Part shown: positions 8,229 through 18,600 of the stretch, piece by piece | How the letters are laid out: every line of letters starts with the position of its first letter | Numbering within the stretch: the stretch's first letter is position 1 | DNA from: Marinigracilibium pacificum | GTDB taxonomy: Bacteria > Bacteroidota > Bacteroidia > Cytophagales > Cyclobacteriaceae | DNA: 64,000 nucleotides | Direction: 5' to 3' | Assembly (NCBI RefSeq): GCF_012926615.1 | Contig: NZ_JABBNU010000002.1 | Coordinates: forward strand, 186,001-250,000 | Notes under the pieces: model-generated | Told to the model about the DNA's origin: nothing | The model's input: the letters and a program-made list of their open reading frames with translations, nothing else | The model's database searches: none | Translations under genes and position numbers: made by a program

Positions 8229-11200
8229 ATGCGTAATAAGGGATTTATAATCTTCTTAACGGTATTGATATCCCTGCTATGTGTTTACTATTTGTCTTTC
8301 ACAGTAGTAAGTACTCAGGTTAAGAAACATGCTCAGGAATTTGCATCCAGAGCTGATGGGACAGTAGATTTTGCTAAGCAGGATCGTTACCTAGATTCAA
8401 TAGCAGACGAAACAGTGTACAATTTAGGTGTTAAAAAATACACTTATAGAGAAGTACAGGATTATACACTAAACCTTGGACTTGACCTTCAGGGTGGTAT
8501 GCACGTAACATTGGCAATAAGCCCGGTTGAAATTATCAAGTCAATGGCAGTTGACCCGGAAGAGCCTGCTGTTAACATTGCAATTGAAAAAGCTGGTAAA
8601 ATACAAAAAGAGACTGGCGATAACTTCGTAAATGCATTCTATGAAGCCTTTAAAGAAGATAATCCAAATACTAAACTAGCGGATATCTTTGCTTCTGTTT
8701 CAAATAAAGATAGAAACATTGACTTTAACTCTACAGACGAACAGGTAATTGAAGCAATCGACAAAGAAGTTAGTGATGCAATCGTTAGAGCGGAAGAAAT
8801 TCTTAAGAAACGTCTTGACAGATTTGGAACTACTCAACCAAACATTCAGAGAGTTGCTGGTACTGAGAGAATTCAAATAGAGCTTCCTGGTGTTCAAAAC
8901 AAGGAAAGAGTAAGAAACATTGTTTCTGGTGTTGCCAAATTAGAGTTTTGGGAAGTATATGAATTCGGTGAAATTTCACAAGGATTCAATGTTGTTGATC
9001 AGGTTTTAAGAGCTGAGCAAAAAGATAAAGGAGAAGTTAAAGAAGAAACTGAAGATCTAGCTGCTTTAACTGAGTCTTCTGCTGATTCTACTGCTGTAGA
9101 AAATGCTACTGAAGACGATTCAACTGTTTCTTCATTAGAAGAGGAATTAGCGTCTGAAGATTCAACTGATTCACTTTCTCAGAGCGCAACTTCTCCACTT
9201 GCAGAATTGCTTACTATTGTTCCTGATTCAAGAAACAGAAACAGAGCATATATGTATGTTGAAATTGAAGACACTTCAAAAGTAAACGCAGTATTAAGAA
9301 AACCAGAAGTTAAAATTGCTTTCCCTGGTGATGTTCAATTCGCATGGAGTACAGAAATTGCTGAATTCGAAGATGGAAGCAAGCAGTTAGAGTTAATTGC
9401 ACTACAATTAGGTAGAAGAAAAATGCCTAAACTTACAGGTGAGGCAATTGAAAATGCAACTCAAACTCTAAATGAGCGTCAGGCACCTGCAGTTAGTATG
9501 TCAATGAACCCTGAAGGAGCTAGAATCTGGAGAGAAATGACAGGAAACAATGTCAACAGAAGAATTGCTATTGTTCTTGATGGTTTTGTACTTTCTGCTC
9601 CAAATGTAACTCAGGAGATTTCTGGTGGTCAGTCTAGTATTTCTGGTAATTTCCAGATTGAAGAGGCTGCTGACCTTGCAAATATGCTTAAGGCTGGTGC
9701 ACTTCCTGCTCCGGTAAAAATTGTTGAAGAAGCTATCATCGGACCAACTCTTGGTAAGAAAGCTCAGAACCAAGGATTGATCTCAATTTTCGTAGGTTTA
9801 GGTCTGGTACTTGTATTTGTTGTAATGTATTATGCTAAAGGTGGTCTTGTGGCTAACCTGGCATTGATATTTAACATATTCTTTGTAATTGGTATTCTGG
9901 CACAGCTTAATGCTGCGTTGACTCTTCCTGGTATTGCTGGTATCGTACTTACTATTGGTATGGCGATTGATGCAAACGTACTTATCTTTGAGCGTATTAG
10001 AGAAGAACTTAGAAATGGAGTTCCATTATTAAAAGCAATTGACAATGGATACAGTAAAGCATGGAGCTCAATTGTTGATGCTAACGTAACTACATTTATC
10101 ATTGGTGTTGTTCTTTATGTAATTGGAACAGGTCCTGTAAAAGGATTTGCTATTACCCTAATCATTGGTATTATTTCATCATTCTTCTCAGCTGTATTTA
10201 TTTCAAGAGTAATTATCGAGAAGATTGCTAACAAGCACAATGAGAAGAGTATGACTTTCAGTACTCCGTTCTCTAAGAATTTGTTTACAAACTTTAGCAT
10301 TGATTTCTTAGGAAAGAGAAAGACTGCATATATCATTTCTGCAGTTGTAATTGTGATTGGACTTGGTGTTGTATTTACAAATGGATTAAACTACGGTGTT
10401 GATTTCACTGGTGGACGTTCTTATGTAGTCGCTTTTGAGCAACCGGCAACTCCATCAGAACTTAAGACTGAATTAATGGGTAAGTTTGAAGGTAACTCAA
10501 CAGAAGTTAAGCTTTACGATGCTAACAATGTTGTTAAGGTTACTACTTCTTATATGATCGATGATGAGTCTCTTGAGGCAGATCAAAAAGTTGAAAAAAC
10601 ACTTATTGATGGAATCTCGGAAATCACCGGATTAACTTATAAAGAAAATGCACAGCAGGTAGATGGAGAGTCTTTCACTATCATGTCTTCAAGTAAAGTT
10701 GCGTCTTCAATAGCTGAGGATATTAAAAATACTTCGTGGGAATCTGCAATTCTATCTTTAGTATTAATCTTCCTTTATATTCTTGTAAGATTTAGAAGAT
10801 GGCAATTCTCAGCTGGTGCTGTTGTAGCATTGTTCCACGATACATTGATGGTACTTTCTGCATTTGCAATTGCTGGGTTATTCGGATTTAAATTTGAAAT
10901 TGATCAGGTATTCGTTGCTGCAATTTTGACGATTATCGGTTATTCAATAAACGATACTGTGGTTGTTTTTGACAGAATCCGTGAGTCATTAGGAATGAAA
11001 TCATCAAAAGATTTAACTACTAATGTTAATTTGGCTATCAACGATACGTTAAGCCGTACTTTAATGACTTCAATGACTACTTTATTGGTAGTAATTGTGT
11101 TATTAGTATTTGGTGGTGAAGTATTAAGAGGATTTAGCTTTGCTTTATTTATTGGAATTCTGGTAGGTACTTACTCATCAGTTTTCGTTGCAACTCCAGT

Positions 11201-11231
11201 TGCGGTTGATCTTAGCAAAGAAGATAAATAA
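8229..11231 (+). CDS. secDF: Protein translocase subunit SecDF (fused)
   Basis: The 1000-residue fusion of SecD and SecF is the usual form in Bacteroidota. The SecD half has GLDLQGGMHV near residue 84 and the membrane motif AIDANVLIFERIREEL near 578-593. The SecF half begins about residue 695 with YGVDFTGG near 722 and has a second TM block ending in SINDTVVVFDRIRE. The complex uses the proton motive force to pull proteins across after SecA action, and it matters for the many exported lipoproteins here. An acidic, Ser/Thr/Glu-rich low-complexity stretch (about residues 262-320) interrupts the periplasmic P1 region. A strong terminator follows at 11275. Confidence 0.96.
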   Translation: MRNKGFIIFLTVLISLLCVYYLSFTVVSTQVKKHAQEFASRADGTVDFAKQDRYLDSIADETVYNLGVKKYTYREVQDYTLNLGLDLQGGMHVTLAISPVEIIKSMAVDPEEPAVNIAIEKAGKIQKETGDNFVNAFYEAFKEDNPNTKLADIFASVSNKDRNIDFNSTDEQVIEAIDKEVSDAIVRAEEILKKRLDRFGTTQPNIQRVAGTERIQIELPGVQNKERVRNIVSGVAKLEFWEVYEFGEISQGFNVVDQVLRAEQKDKGEVKEETEDLAALTESSADSTAVENATEDDSTVSSLEEELASEDSTDSLSQSATSPLAELLTIVPDSRNRNRAYMYVEIEDTSKVNAVLRKPEVKIAFPGDVQFAWSTEIAEFEDGSKQLELIALQLGRRKMPKLTGEAIENATQTLNERQAPAVSMSMNPEGARIWREMTGNNVNRRIAIVLDGFVLSAPNVTQEISGGQSSISGNFQIEEAADLANMLKAGALPAPVKIVEEAIIGPTLGKKAQNQGLISIFVGLGLVLVFVVMYYAKGGLVANLALIFNIFFVIGILAQLNAALTLPGIAGIVLTIGMAIDANVLIFERIREELRNGVPLLKAIDNGYSKAWSSIVDANVTTFIIGVVLYVIGTGPVKGFAITLIIGIISSFFSAVFISRVIIEKIANKHNEKSMTFSTPFSKNLFTNFSIDFLGKRKTAYIISAVVIVIGLGVVFTNGLNYGVDFTGGRSYVVAFEQPATPSELKTELMGKFEGNSTEVKLYDANNVVKVTTSYMIDDESLEADQKVEKTLIDGISEITGLTYKENAQQVDGESFTIMSSSKVASSIAEDIKNTSWESAILSLVLIFLYILVRFRRWQFSAGAVVALFHDTLMVLSAFAIAGLFGFKFEIDQVFVAAILTIIGYSINDTVVVFDRIRESLGMKSSKDLTTNVNLAINDTLSRTLMTSMTTLLVVIVLLVFGGEVLRGFSFALFIGILVGTYSSVFVATPVAVDLSKEDK

Positions 11232-11274
11232 TTGAAAATAGTAATTAAGCAAGCGAACACATAAATGTTCATAG

Positions 11275-11301
11275 AGACCGGCAACCGCCGGTCTTTTTTT
11301 T
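11275..11301 (+). terminator. Intrinsic terminator after secDF
   Basis: AGACCGGC (11275-11282), loop AACC and GCCGGTCT (11287-11294) are followed by a T-run. Confidence 0.92.
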
Positions 11302-11437
11302 ATTCCGGATAACTAATTTTCAACTCTCTCGTTTTAGAAAAATTCAGGTAATTATTTTTAGTCAAATGATTGTTTATAAATGATTGTTTGATACGGTTGT
11401 TGATTTTTTTTAATAAATTATAATATATCCGGTTTAG

Positions 11438-12184
11438 ATGCTATCAAGTATAATAGTTGATGATGAATCACGGAGCAGAGAAAGTCTCCAGATTTTGCTT
11501 ACAGATTTCTGTGAAGGAGTAGAAGTTGTCTCTCTATGTCAAAATGTTAAAGAAGGAATTGAAGCAATTGAACTACATGATCCGGATATTGTATTTCTGG
11601 ATATTCAAATGCAGAGAGAAACTGGTTTTGATTTACTAGCCTCTTTTAAGGAAATTAATTTTGAAATCATTTTTACAACTGCCTATTCAGATTACGCAAT
11701 AAAAGCATTTCAATTTTGTGCATTGGATTATCTGCTTAAACCAATAGATGTTCAAGATCTACAAAATGCCATAACTAAGGTAAAAGCTAAACAAAATAAG
11801 GATGTTGATAAACGTCTTGAAATATTGCTTCAAAACCTTAAGCACCATTCAACGAAACTTAATAAGATTGCCTTACCATGTAACGATGGACTGATTTTTA
11901 TAGAAATTAGTGATATTTTATATTGTGAAGCATCAAGTAATTATACCAAAATCTATACAATTGAAGGTAAGAACTTTCTTGTGAGCAAAACCTTGAAAGA
12001 GTACGAAAACATGCTTGGGGATCACAACTTTTTTCGTATTCACCATACCCATTTAGTGAACCTTAATTTTATTCAAAAATATGTAAGGGGTGAAGGAGGT
12101 CATGTTGTAATGAATGATGGCACTATCCTAAATGTTTCTAAACGTAAAAAAGAGGGATTTATACGTAAGCTTGGGTATTTATGA
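11438..12184 (+). CDS. LytTR-family response regulator
   Basis: This 248-residue regulator has a receiver domain (acidic pair DD at 8-9, phospho-acceptor Asp55 in FLDIQM, Lys in the LLKPID motif) and a C-terminal LytTR DNA-binding domain (YCEASSNYTKIYT, KTLKEYENML, FFRIHHTHLVNLNFI). LytTR regulators are normally paired with LytS/YehU-type kinases carrying a His_kinase domain (PF06580). Exactly such a kinase lies at 21658-25275, at the other end of the chemotaxis block, and could be the partner. The gene stands alone, with 173 nt before the porin gene. Target sites were not identified. Confidence 0.92.
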   Translation: MLSSIIVDDESRSRESLQILLTDFCEGVEVVSLCQNVKEGIEAIELHDPDIVFLDIQMQRETGFDLLASFKEINFEIIFTTAYSDYAIKAFQFCALDYLLKPIDVQDLQNAITKVKAKQNKDVDKRLEILLQNLKHHSTKLNKIALPCNDGLIFIEISDILYCEASSNYTKIYTIEGKNFLVSKTLKEYENMLGDHNFFRIHHTHLVNLNFIQKYVRGEGGHVVMNDGTILNVSKRKKEGFIRKLGYL

Positions 12185-12357
12185 TAAAATCTCAATGTTA
12201 ATAAATCGTTAAAGCTTTCCTTTTTTTCTATTAATATTCATTTCAATTTAAAAAGGTTTTCCCACCTACTCATTTTGTACTGCCACTTACTAACTGGAGT
12301 TATATATCAAGTTAATGAATTGTGAACTTCGGGTAAAGAAGCAAAAAGTGGTTCATT

Positions 12358-13524
12358 ATGAATTTGAGGAAATTATTTTTTAGTCTATTATTGATTGGCG
12401 CGGCATGTCCGAAAATTTTTAGCCAGAAACTAAATAAAGATACTTATGGGAAAGGCCATAATATCGTTGCTAACGATTCATCATTTGCATTGAATTTCGA
12501 AGCAAGGTTTCAAAGTTTATACGTAGGTGTTCAAAATAGAGATCAAAACACATATTCTGATCAATTCTTAATCAGAAGAGCTCGATTAAAGTTTAAAGGG
12601 TTTGTATATAACCCAAGACTAACTTATAAGTTTGAGCTTGCTTTATCAAACAGAGATATTCGCTCAGGAGGTATACCTCAAAGTGGTAATACAGCAAATA
12701 TTGTATTGGATGCTGTTGTGAAATATAAGCTCACTAAAAATCTTGAGATTTGGGCAGGTCAAACTAAACTTCCTGGAAATATCGAACGTGTAATTTCTTC
12801 CGGAGCATTACAATTAGTAGACCGTAGTAACTTGAACTCAAAGTTTAACATTGATCGTGATGCAGGTGTTCAACTACGATATCAAAATGATTATTTGCGT
12901 GTTAAAACAGCAATATCATCTGGTGAAGGGCGAAATATGACAGTGTCTAATGTTGGAGGATACGATTATACTACCCGTGTTGAATGGTTGCCATTCGGGA
13001 ATTTTTCTGGTAAGGGAGATTATTTTGGAGCGGATTTGAAGCGTGAGGATAGTCCAAAACTAATGCTAGGTTTTACCTACGATTATAATGATGGAGCAAC
13101 AAGAGAAAAGGGTCAGACCGGGGCCTTCCTTTCACAAAAAAGAGACTTAAAGACAGTTTTTCTAGATGCACATTTGAAGTATAAAGGATTCTCGTCAATG
13201 ATAGAATATGCTAAAAAAGAAGCTGTGAACTCTCCAGTAGTTATGGAAGAAAATGGAGATGTAATGGAGGCTTTTTATGTTGGCAATGGCTTCAATGCTC
13301 AAATGGGATACCTGTTTAAAAATAACTTTGAAATAGCCGGACGCTACACTGAAGTTAATCCAAATGAAGAAACCCAAAAGAATAAAAATCAACAATATAC
13401 GGTAGGTCTGTCAAAGTATATAGTGGGGCATAAGTTAAAAGTACAGACAGATTTTTCATACATAAAAGAAGAGAGTAAATCTGATTTGCTGCAGTATAGA
13501 TTTCAGTTTGAGCTTACTCTTTAA
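12358..13524 (+). CDS. Outer-membrane porin, phosphate-selective porin O/P family
   Basis: The 388-residue protein starts with a signal peptide ending near FSQ and continues as a series of short amphipathic strands typical of an outer-membrane beta-barrel. The stretch FLIRRARLKFKGFVYNPRLTYKFEL is characteristic of the OprP/OprO-like porins (PF07396), and WAGQTKLPGN is the conserved downstream motif. In Bacteroidota the family is broad, so phosphate specificity should not be assumed. The MCP gene starts 24 nt after the stop, so the porin appears to be the first gene of the chemotaxis transcript. This is unusual and suggests uptake of an attractant or simply shared control. Confidence 0.85.
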   Translation: MNLRKLFFSLLLIGAACPKIFSQKLNKDTYGKGHNIVANDSSFALNFEARFQSLYVGVQNRDQNTYSDQFLIRRARLKFKGFVYNPRLTYKFELALSNRDIRSGGIPQSGNTANIVLDAVVKYKLTKNLEIWAGQTKLPGNIERVISSGALQLVDRSNLNSKFNIDRDAGVQLRYQNDYLRVKTAISSGEGRNMTVSNVGGYDYTTRVEWLPFGNFSGKGDYFGADLKREDSPKLMLGFTYDYNDGATREKGQTGAFLSQKRDLKTVFLDAHLKYKGFSSMIEYAKKEAVNSPVVMEENGDVMEAFYVGNGFNAQMGYLFKNNFEIAGRYTEVNPNEETQKNKNQQYTVGLSKYIVGHKLKVQTDFSYIKEESKSDLLQYRFQFELTL

Positions 13525-13548
13525 TACCTGACCATTTAATTTAAGAAG

Positions 13549-15747
13549 ATGAATTTGAATGTAGTTCAATTTAAGAATATCAAAAGTAAGCTGTTAGTTG
13601 CTTTTGGTACAGTTCTCTTATTATCAAGTTTCCTTGCTGGATGGGGATATATCTCAATCAATAAGATTTTGGAAATAAGAGAGGTTAAGGAGCAGTTTAT
13701 GACAATTAATGAGAATGTTCTAAAAATGCGTAAAGCAGAAAAAGACTTTCTTATGCGAGAAATTGTAAGCACTGATTTCATGAAAACTCATGAAAGTAAG
13801 TATATCACGACGATAGATAAGCTGACTTTAGTTCAGGATTCTATTATTAATGTTTTATTGAATAGTGATTGGTCTGAAGAGCTTGAAATAGAAGATCAAT
13901 TAAAAGAGTTATCTGGTAATATTAATGGCTATCATGATACTTTCAATAAGATTAAAGATGCATATATCACCCGAGGGTTTAAAAATTACGGAAATGAAGG
14001 TGCTTTACGTGAAGCTATTCACTCGGTAGAAGAGTCTGAGGGAAATATTAATATGGTTCGATTACTTACTTTGAGACGTAAGGAAAAGGATTATATGCTA
14101 CGAAAGGACTTGAAGTATGTCACAGAATTTGATGAGGAAATAGCAGCTTTCAAGAATGAGTTAGGTAATTCTGCTTTCAACAGAGGATTAAAAGGGAAGC
14201 TGGATATTTATGAGTCTAAGTTCCATGAACTTGTAAATATTGAGAAAGAGATCGGGCTTGATGAAAAGAGCGGGTTAATGGGGGTTATGCGTGGAAATAT
14301 TCACCAAATAGAACCTGCTGTTGCATCTTTATTAGACAAGGTAGACGAGCAAACGGATGCTATTACATTTAATACAATAGTTACTTTTATTATCGTATTT
14401 ATTGTACAGTTAGTGATTGGAATGTTGCTTGCAATGGTTTTTTCAAAGAGCCTTACTAATAATGTGTTACGCATCCGGGAAGCAGCTGTGAAGCTTGGTG
14501 AAGGTATTATTCCTGAAAAATTGGTGATAACAACAAAGGATGAATTAGCAGATACTCAACATTCGGTTAATGAAATGATCGATAGTCTGAAGGATAGTAT
14601 TGATGTTGCTAACCTTGTGGCGAAGGGCAAACTTTATAGTGCAAAATCTGAGGCTGCTACTAAACTTAAAGATGGAGAGCTTGATAACGCATTAAAAAAC
14701 ATGATCAGTAAGCTTACTGAGATTGTAAATAATATTACCCAGGGTGCTGATGAAATTAGATTAGGTTCATCAGAAATTAGTAAGAGTTCATTAGTAGTTG
14801 CAGAAGGAGCAACTCAGCAAGCAAGTTCTCTTGAAGAGATTTCGACTTCAGTTGAGCAGATGGTAAGTAATATTAACCAGAATGCTGAAAATGCTTTTCA
14901 GGCAGAAAATATCACTAAGGAGGCTGCTGAGAAAATGGAAAGTGTTAAAGGAGCTACTGAATCTACATTTAACTCCATAAAAGAGATTACCGAGAAGATT
15001 AATGTTATCAATGAAATTGCTGATAAGACTAATTTGCTTGCAATTAACGCAGCTGTAGAAGCAGCCAGAGCCGGAGAGCATGGCAAAGGTTTTGCAGTTG
15101 TAGCAAGTGAGGTTAGAAAGCTAGCAGAAAGAAGTCAATTGTCGGCTGAAAGTATTATTGAACTTTCAAAAGCTTGTATAAAAGAGGCGAAGGTATCCAG
15201 TGAGTTACTCGAAAATTTATCTCCTGATGTATTAAAGTCCTTTGATTTAGTAAGAGAGATAAGTTCATCAAGTGCTGAGCAACGTTCTGGTGCTGAGCAG
15301 ATAAACGTGGCATTGTCTCAGCTTAATCAGGTAACCCAGCAGAATGCATCAAGTTCAGAGGAACTATCATCTGCTTCAAATAATTTCAATACTCAGGCAG
15401 AGCAATTAATGAAGACAGTTTCATTTTTTAAGCTTAATAAGACTGAAGAAGTTAAGTCAAACAAGTCTCAAATCATCCATCAGATTGAGCTTTTAAGATC
15501 CATACTAGGAGAGCAGGAGGAACAGGTTAACTCATTTGATAATGGAGAAGGTGAGGAAGAAGATCAAATAGAAAAGTCAATAGTTAAAAAAGGGGTGTCG
15601 ATAAATCTTGATCTGACAAGTGATGATGATCAAGACGGAATTCAGTTGGAGAATTTCGATATTGATGATGACTCAGATGATGACTCAATATTTGGTAATG
15701 CTGAGGATACAGGTAAAAACGGTAAGCCGACTAGCCATGGAAAGTAA
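13549..15747 (+). CDS. Methyl-accepting chemotaxis protein
   Basis: The 732-residue receptor has TM1 at about residues 15-37, a helical periplasmic sensor region of about 230 residues, TM2 near 273-298, a HAMP domain to about 350 and a cytoplasmic signalling domain. The hairpin tip motif is clear ([16 protein letters not shown], then [16 protein letters not shown]). The sensor contains two similar segments ([12 protein letters not shown] and [13 protein letters not shown]), which resembles a helical bimodular (HBM) domain; the ligand is unknown. After the signalling helix comes a long acidic, Asp-rich tail (about 655-725) with no pentapeptide for CheR docking. Its end overlaps cheW by 11 nt. 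Confidence 0.92.
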   Translation: MNLNVVQFKNIKSKLLVAFGTVLLLSSFLAGWGYISINKILEIREVKEQFMTINENVLKMRKAEKDFLMREIVSTDFMKTHESKYITTIDKLTLVQDSIINVLLNSDWSEELEIEDQLKELSGNINGYHDTFNKIKDAYITRGFKNYGNEGALREAIHSVEESEGNINMVRLLTLRRKEKDYMLRKDLKYVTEFDEEIAAFKNELGNSAFNRGLKGKLDIYESKFHELVNIEKEIGLDEKSGLMGVMRGNIHQIEPAVASLLDKVDEQTDAITFNTIVTFIIVFIVQLVIGMLLAMVFSKSLTNNVLRIREAAVKLGEGIIPEKLVITTKDELADTQHSVNEMIDSLKDSIDVANLVAKGKLYSAKSEAATKLKDGELDNALKNMISKLTEIVNNITQGADEIRLGSSEISKSSLVVAEGATQQASSLEEISTSVEQMVSNINQNAENAFQAENITKEAAEKMESVKGATESTFNSIKEITEKINVINEIADKTNLLAINAAVEAARAGEHGKGFAVVASEVRKLAERSQLSAESIIELSKACIKEAKVSSELLENLSPDVLKSFDLVREISSSSAEQRSGAEQINVALSQLNQVTQQNASSSEELSSASNNFNTQAEQLMKTVSFFKLNKTEEVKSNKSQIIHQIELLRSILGEQEEQVNSFDNGEGEEEDQIEKSIVKKGVSINLDLTSDDDQDGIQLENFDIDDDSDDDSIFGNAEDTGKNGKPTSHGK

Positions 15748-16192
15748 TATGCATTTGTTGTTGTTCGCAACCCAGAAAGAACTTTTTGGGTTGAATGTAG
15801 AGCATGTAAATAGAGTTGTTAACCTGGAACAAATGATTAAGATCCCAAAAGCACCAACCTTTGTTGTTGGTGCTATTAATCTGGAAGGTAGGGTGATACC
15901 AATAGTAGACCTTGCACAAAAGATAGAACTAGGGAGTACCGATATCAAGCCAGAGACAAAGGTTATCATCCTTGAAATAAGCAGAGATGACGAAATCATT
16001 GAGATTGGTGTTTTGATTGATGAAATCCTTGATGTTATTCCAATAGATGAAAAGGATCTTTCAGCACCCCCATTAGATAATATGGGGTTTGATACTGATA
16101 CACTGGATGGAATGTATAAAACCGATGATAAGTTTTATATGATCATTGGTGTATCGAAACTTTTTAGAAATGAGATTGATTTCGCCGCTTAA
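15737..16192 (+). CDS. cheW: Chemotaxis coupling protein CheW
   Basis: This single CheW-domain protein (151 residues) contains [13 protein letters not shown], the conserved [13 protein letters not shown] and [13 protein letters not shown]. It bridges receptor tips to CheA in the signalling array. The frame is open upstream to an ATG at 15620, but that extension would overlap the MCP gene by 128 nt and has no CheW character; ATG 15737 gives the normal CheW start and an 11-nt overlap, typical of translational coupling. The CheY-like gene follows after 10 nt. Confidence 0.93.
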   Translation: MESNMHLLLFATQKELFGLNVEHVNRVVNLEQMIKIPKAPTFVVGAINLEGRVIPIVDLAQKIELGSTDIKPETKVIILEISRDDEIIEIGVLIDEILDVIPIDEKDLSAPPLDNMGFDTDTLDGMYKTDDKFYMIIGVSKLFRNEIDFAA

Positions 16193-16202
16193 TTAGGGAG
16201 TT

Positions 16203-16565
16203 ATGAAAAATATAGTTGTTGCCGAAGATTTTAATGTATCAAGAAAGATAATATGCAGTGTTCTTTCTAAAGAAGGTCATACAGTAATGGAAGCTGCTAA
16301 TGGTAAAGAAGCCGCATCATTATTCGATGGTCGCAATATTGATATGCTGATTACTGATTTTAATATGCCAGAAATGACAGGGGGTGAATTGATTCAGCAG
16401 GTTAGAGCAAATAATAAGTATGCTTACATGCCTATTTTATTACTAACAACAGAGGTTAATGAAGATAAATTAAAGATTGCTCTTAACGAAAATATTACAG
16501 CTTGGATTAAAAAGCCTTTTCAAACTGATGAATTCTTGAAAATTGTTAAAAAAGCCTTGAGATAG
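16203..16565 (+). CDS. cheY: CheY-like single-domain response regulator
   Basis: The 120-residue receiver-only protein has the acidic pocket residues Glu8-Asp9, phospho-acceptor Asp52 (LLITDFNMPEM-like context), Thr in LLLTTEV and Lys in WIKKPF. With no output domain and a place between cheW and cheA it is the likely diffusible output of the pathway. No flagellar switch proteins are in the window, so its target could be a gliding-motility regulator or another effector. cheA begins 1 nt after its stop. Confidence 0.88.
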   Translation: MKNIVVAEDFNVSRKIICSVLSKEGHTVMEAANGKEAASLFDGRNIDMLITDFNMPEMTGGELIQQVRANNKYAYMPILLLTTEVNEDKLKIALNENITAWIKKPFQTDEFLKIVKKALR

Positions 16566-16566
16566 A

Positions 16567-18594
16567 ATGGATTTTAAACAGGAATATATCGAGGAAGTTA
16601 AAGAGATCTTAAAAAATCTCGAAAAATCCATTATGGAATTGGATAAAAATCCTGACAACCCTGAAGAAGTAGATAATGTATATCGCTATCTACATACAGT
16701 AAAGGGAAGTGCCGGGATGTTTGATTTTACTATGATGGAGAAGCTGACCCATGAGCTTGAATTTATTTATTCGGATGTCAGGGATGGCGTTCGGTTATTG
16801 GATGAAACCATATTAGATCTGACACTACATGCGATCGACATTTTATACGATCTTTTAAATGGAGATTCAGGAAATGGTGGTGCTGAACAATTAATCGAAA
16901 CTGTTATTAATTATCGTGGTGGTTCAATTAATGACACTGAAAATAAACCTGCCTCAAATATAAAAGTTTCCAAAAAACAGCAGGCTTTCTCGGTATTTTT
17001 CCGACCAACTAATAATCTGTTAAAAAGGGGAATTAATATTAGCGGTATTCTGGAAGACCTTTATGAAATCGATGCTCATCATTTGATTATCCATAATGAA
17101 GTAATTCCACTTCAAAAACAGTTAGAAGAAAAAAATATTGTTTCATGGTTTGAGATTTTGGCTGTTTCAGGAAATGGAACTGAAGCTATCGATGATGCAT
17201 TTTTATTGTTGAGTGCCAATGATTATAAGGTTCTTCCCTTAATTACTGAAGAGGATTTTCAAACCACAGAATACTCCTCTGAAATCGAATTAAGCCAAGA
17301 TGAAATAAATCAAAGGATTTCTATTTTTAAGGAATTGGGTTTTGATTTTGCAGTTCAAGAAAAGGTTGAAATCACTCCGAATGTTAAAGATGTAGTTGCT
17401 GAGGTAAGCGCCAGTGCTGATACTGATGATGTCGCAATAAAAAGTAGTTCTAAAAATTCTAAAAAGAACTATCATGTAAACGTAGCAACAAATAAGCTAG
17501 ACGGGTTAATCAATATAGTTAGTGAATTGGTGACATTTCGATCTGAGATGGCTCACTTACTTCAAGATCAGCAGGATAATAGAATTGTAGAAGCGGTAGA
17601 AAAGCTGGAGTATTTGACTTTGAGATTAAGAGACTCAGCATTTAATATAAGGCTGGTTCCGATTAATATTTTAAACGTTAAACTTCAACGACTAATTCGT
17701 TCAACCTCAAAAGAGCTTAACAAGGAGGTTGAATTTATTACTGAAGGATTAGTTACCGAGTTAGATCGAAGTATAATAAATGCATTAGAAGCTCCTTTGA
17801 TGCATATTATTCGAAACTCATTGGATCACGGTATCGAATCTCCTGAAGAAAGAGAGATCAGGAATAAGCCAAAAAAGGGCTTGTTGAAACTATATTCATA
17901 CAACAGTGGCGATCATGTTTTCATTCAAATCCAAGATGATGGAAATGGAATTGATTTTAACAAAATCAAGAAGAAAGGCATAGAAAAAGGATTGTTGAAT
18001 CCATCACAAAAGTATTCAGAAAAGGATCTGATTAACATCATGATGTCACCGGGATTTTCCACAGCTGATGAAATCACTAAAGTGAGTGGAAGAGGTGTTG
18101 GAATGGATGTTGTCAGAAAAGAGATTAATGCTCTGCGGGGAGAGATTGATATCAGCACCGAAGATGGTTTAGGTACAATTATAACTCTGAGACTTCCCCT
18201 TACATTAACAATACTTGATACTCTGGTTGTAAAGGTGGCGAGTCAAAAATACCTAATTCCGATAAATGAAATCGAACATTGTTATGAAGTCTATCACAGT
18301 GATTTATTTAGCAAAAAGAGCAGGCAGCTTAATTATGAAGGGCAACTAATTCCATTTGTTTCTTTAAGAGAATTTTTTGGTCATAATGAATTCCCGGAAA
18401 AAGAAATTGTTGTTGTTGTAAATAAAAATGATAGCAAGATCGCCCTGATTGTTGATAAGATTGAGGGGCAATATCAAACCGTTTACAAACCTCTTAATGA
18501 GTTGCTACAATCAATTGATTGCTTCTCGGGAGCATCAATTTTGGGAGATGGCAGTACTGCGCTAATACTAAATGCATTAAAACTTAAAAACTAA
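16567..18594 (+). CDS. cheA: Chemotaxis histidine kinase CheA
   Basis: The 675-residue kinase has: an Hpt/P1 domain with phospho-accepting His43 in YLHTVKGSAGMF; a domain of about 90 residues (about 138-225, FFRPTNNLLKRGINISGI) in the position of P2; a P3 dimerisation helix pair near 300-370; a P4 ATPase domain with N box HIIRNSLDHGIE, G1 DDGNGID and G2 GRGVGMDVVR; and a C-terminal P5/CheW-like domain. All catalytic boxes are present. It phosphorylates the CheY-like protein and CheB. It is followed after 6 nt by a receiver-kinase hybrid rather than by cheR, an uncommon order. Confidence 0.95.
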   Translation: MDFKQEYIEEVKEILKNLEKSIMELDKNPDNPEEVDNVYRYLHTVKGSAGMFDFTMMEKLTHELEFIYSDVRDGVRLLDETILDLTLHAIDILYDLLNGDSGNGGAEQLIETVINYRGGSINDTENKPASNIKVSKKQQAFSVFFRPTNNLLKRGINISGILEDLYEIDAHHLIIHNEVIPLQKQLEEKNIVSWFEILAVSGNGTEAIDDAFLLLSANDYKVLPLITEEDFQTTEYSSEIELSQDEINQRISIFKELGFDFAVQEKVEITPNVKDVVAEVSASADTDDVAIKSSSKNSKKNYHVNVATNKLDGLINIVSELVTFRSEMAHLLQDQQDNRIVEAVEKLEYLTLRLRDSAFNIRLVPINILNVKLQRLIRSTSKELNKEVEFITEGLVTELDRSIINALEAPLMHIIRNSLDHGIESPEEREIRNKPKKGLLKLYSYNSGDHVFIQIQDDGNGIDFNKIKKKGIEKGLLNPSQKYSEKDLINIMMSPGFSTADEITKVSGRGVGMDVVRKEINALRGEIDISTEDGLGTIITLRLPLTLTILDTLVVKVASQKYLIPINEIEHCYEVYHSDLFSKKSRQLNYEGQLIPFVSLREFFGHNEFPEKEIVVVVNKNDSKIALIVDKIEGQYQTVYKPLNELLQSIDCFSGASILGDGSTALILNALKLKN

Positions 18595-18600
18595 AACACG

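Noticed and set aside
15620-15736. Longer CheW reading frame starting at 15620
   Set aside because: The extension lies entirely within the acidic 3' end of the MCP gene, has no CheW features, and ATG 15737 gives the normal protein start.
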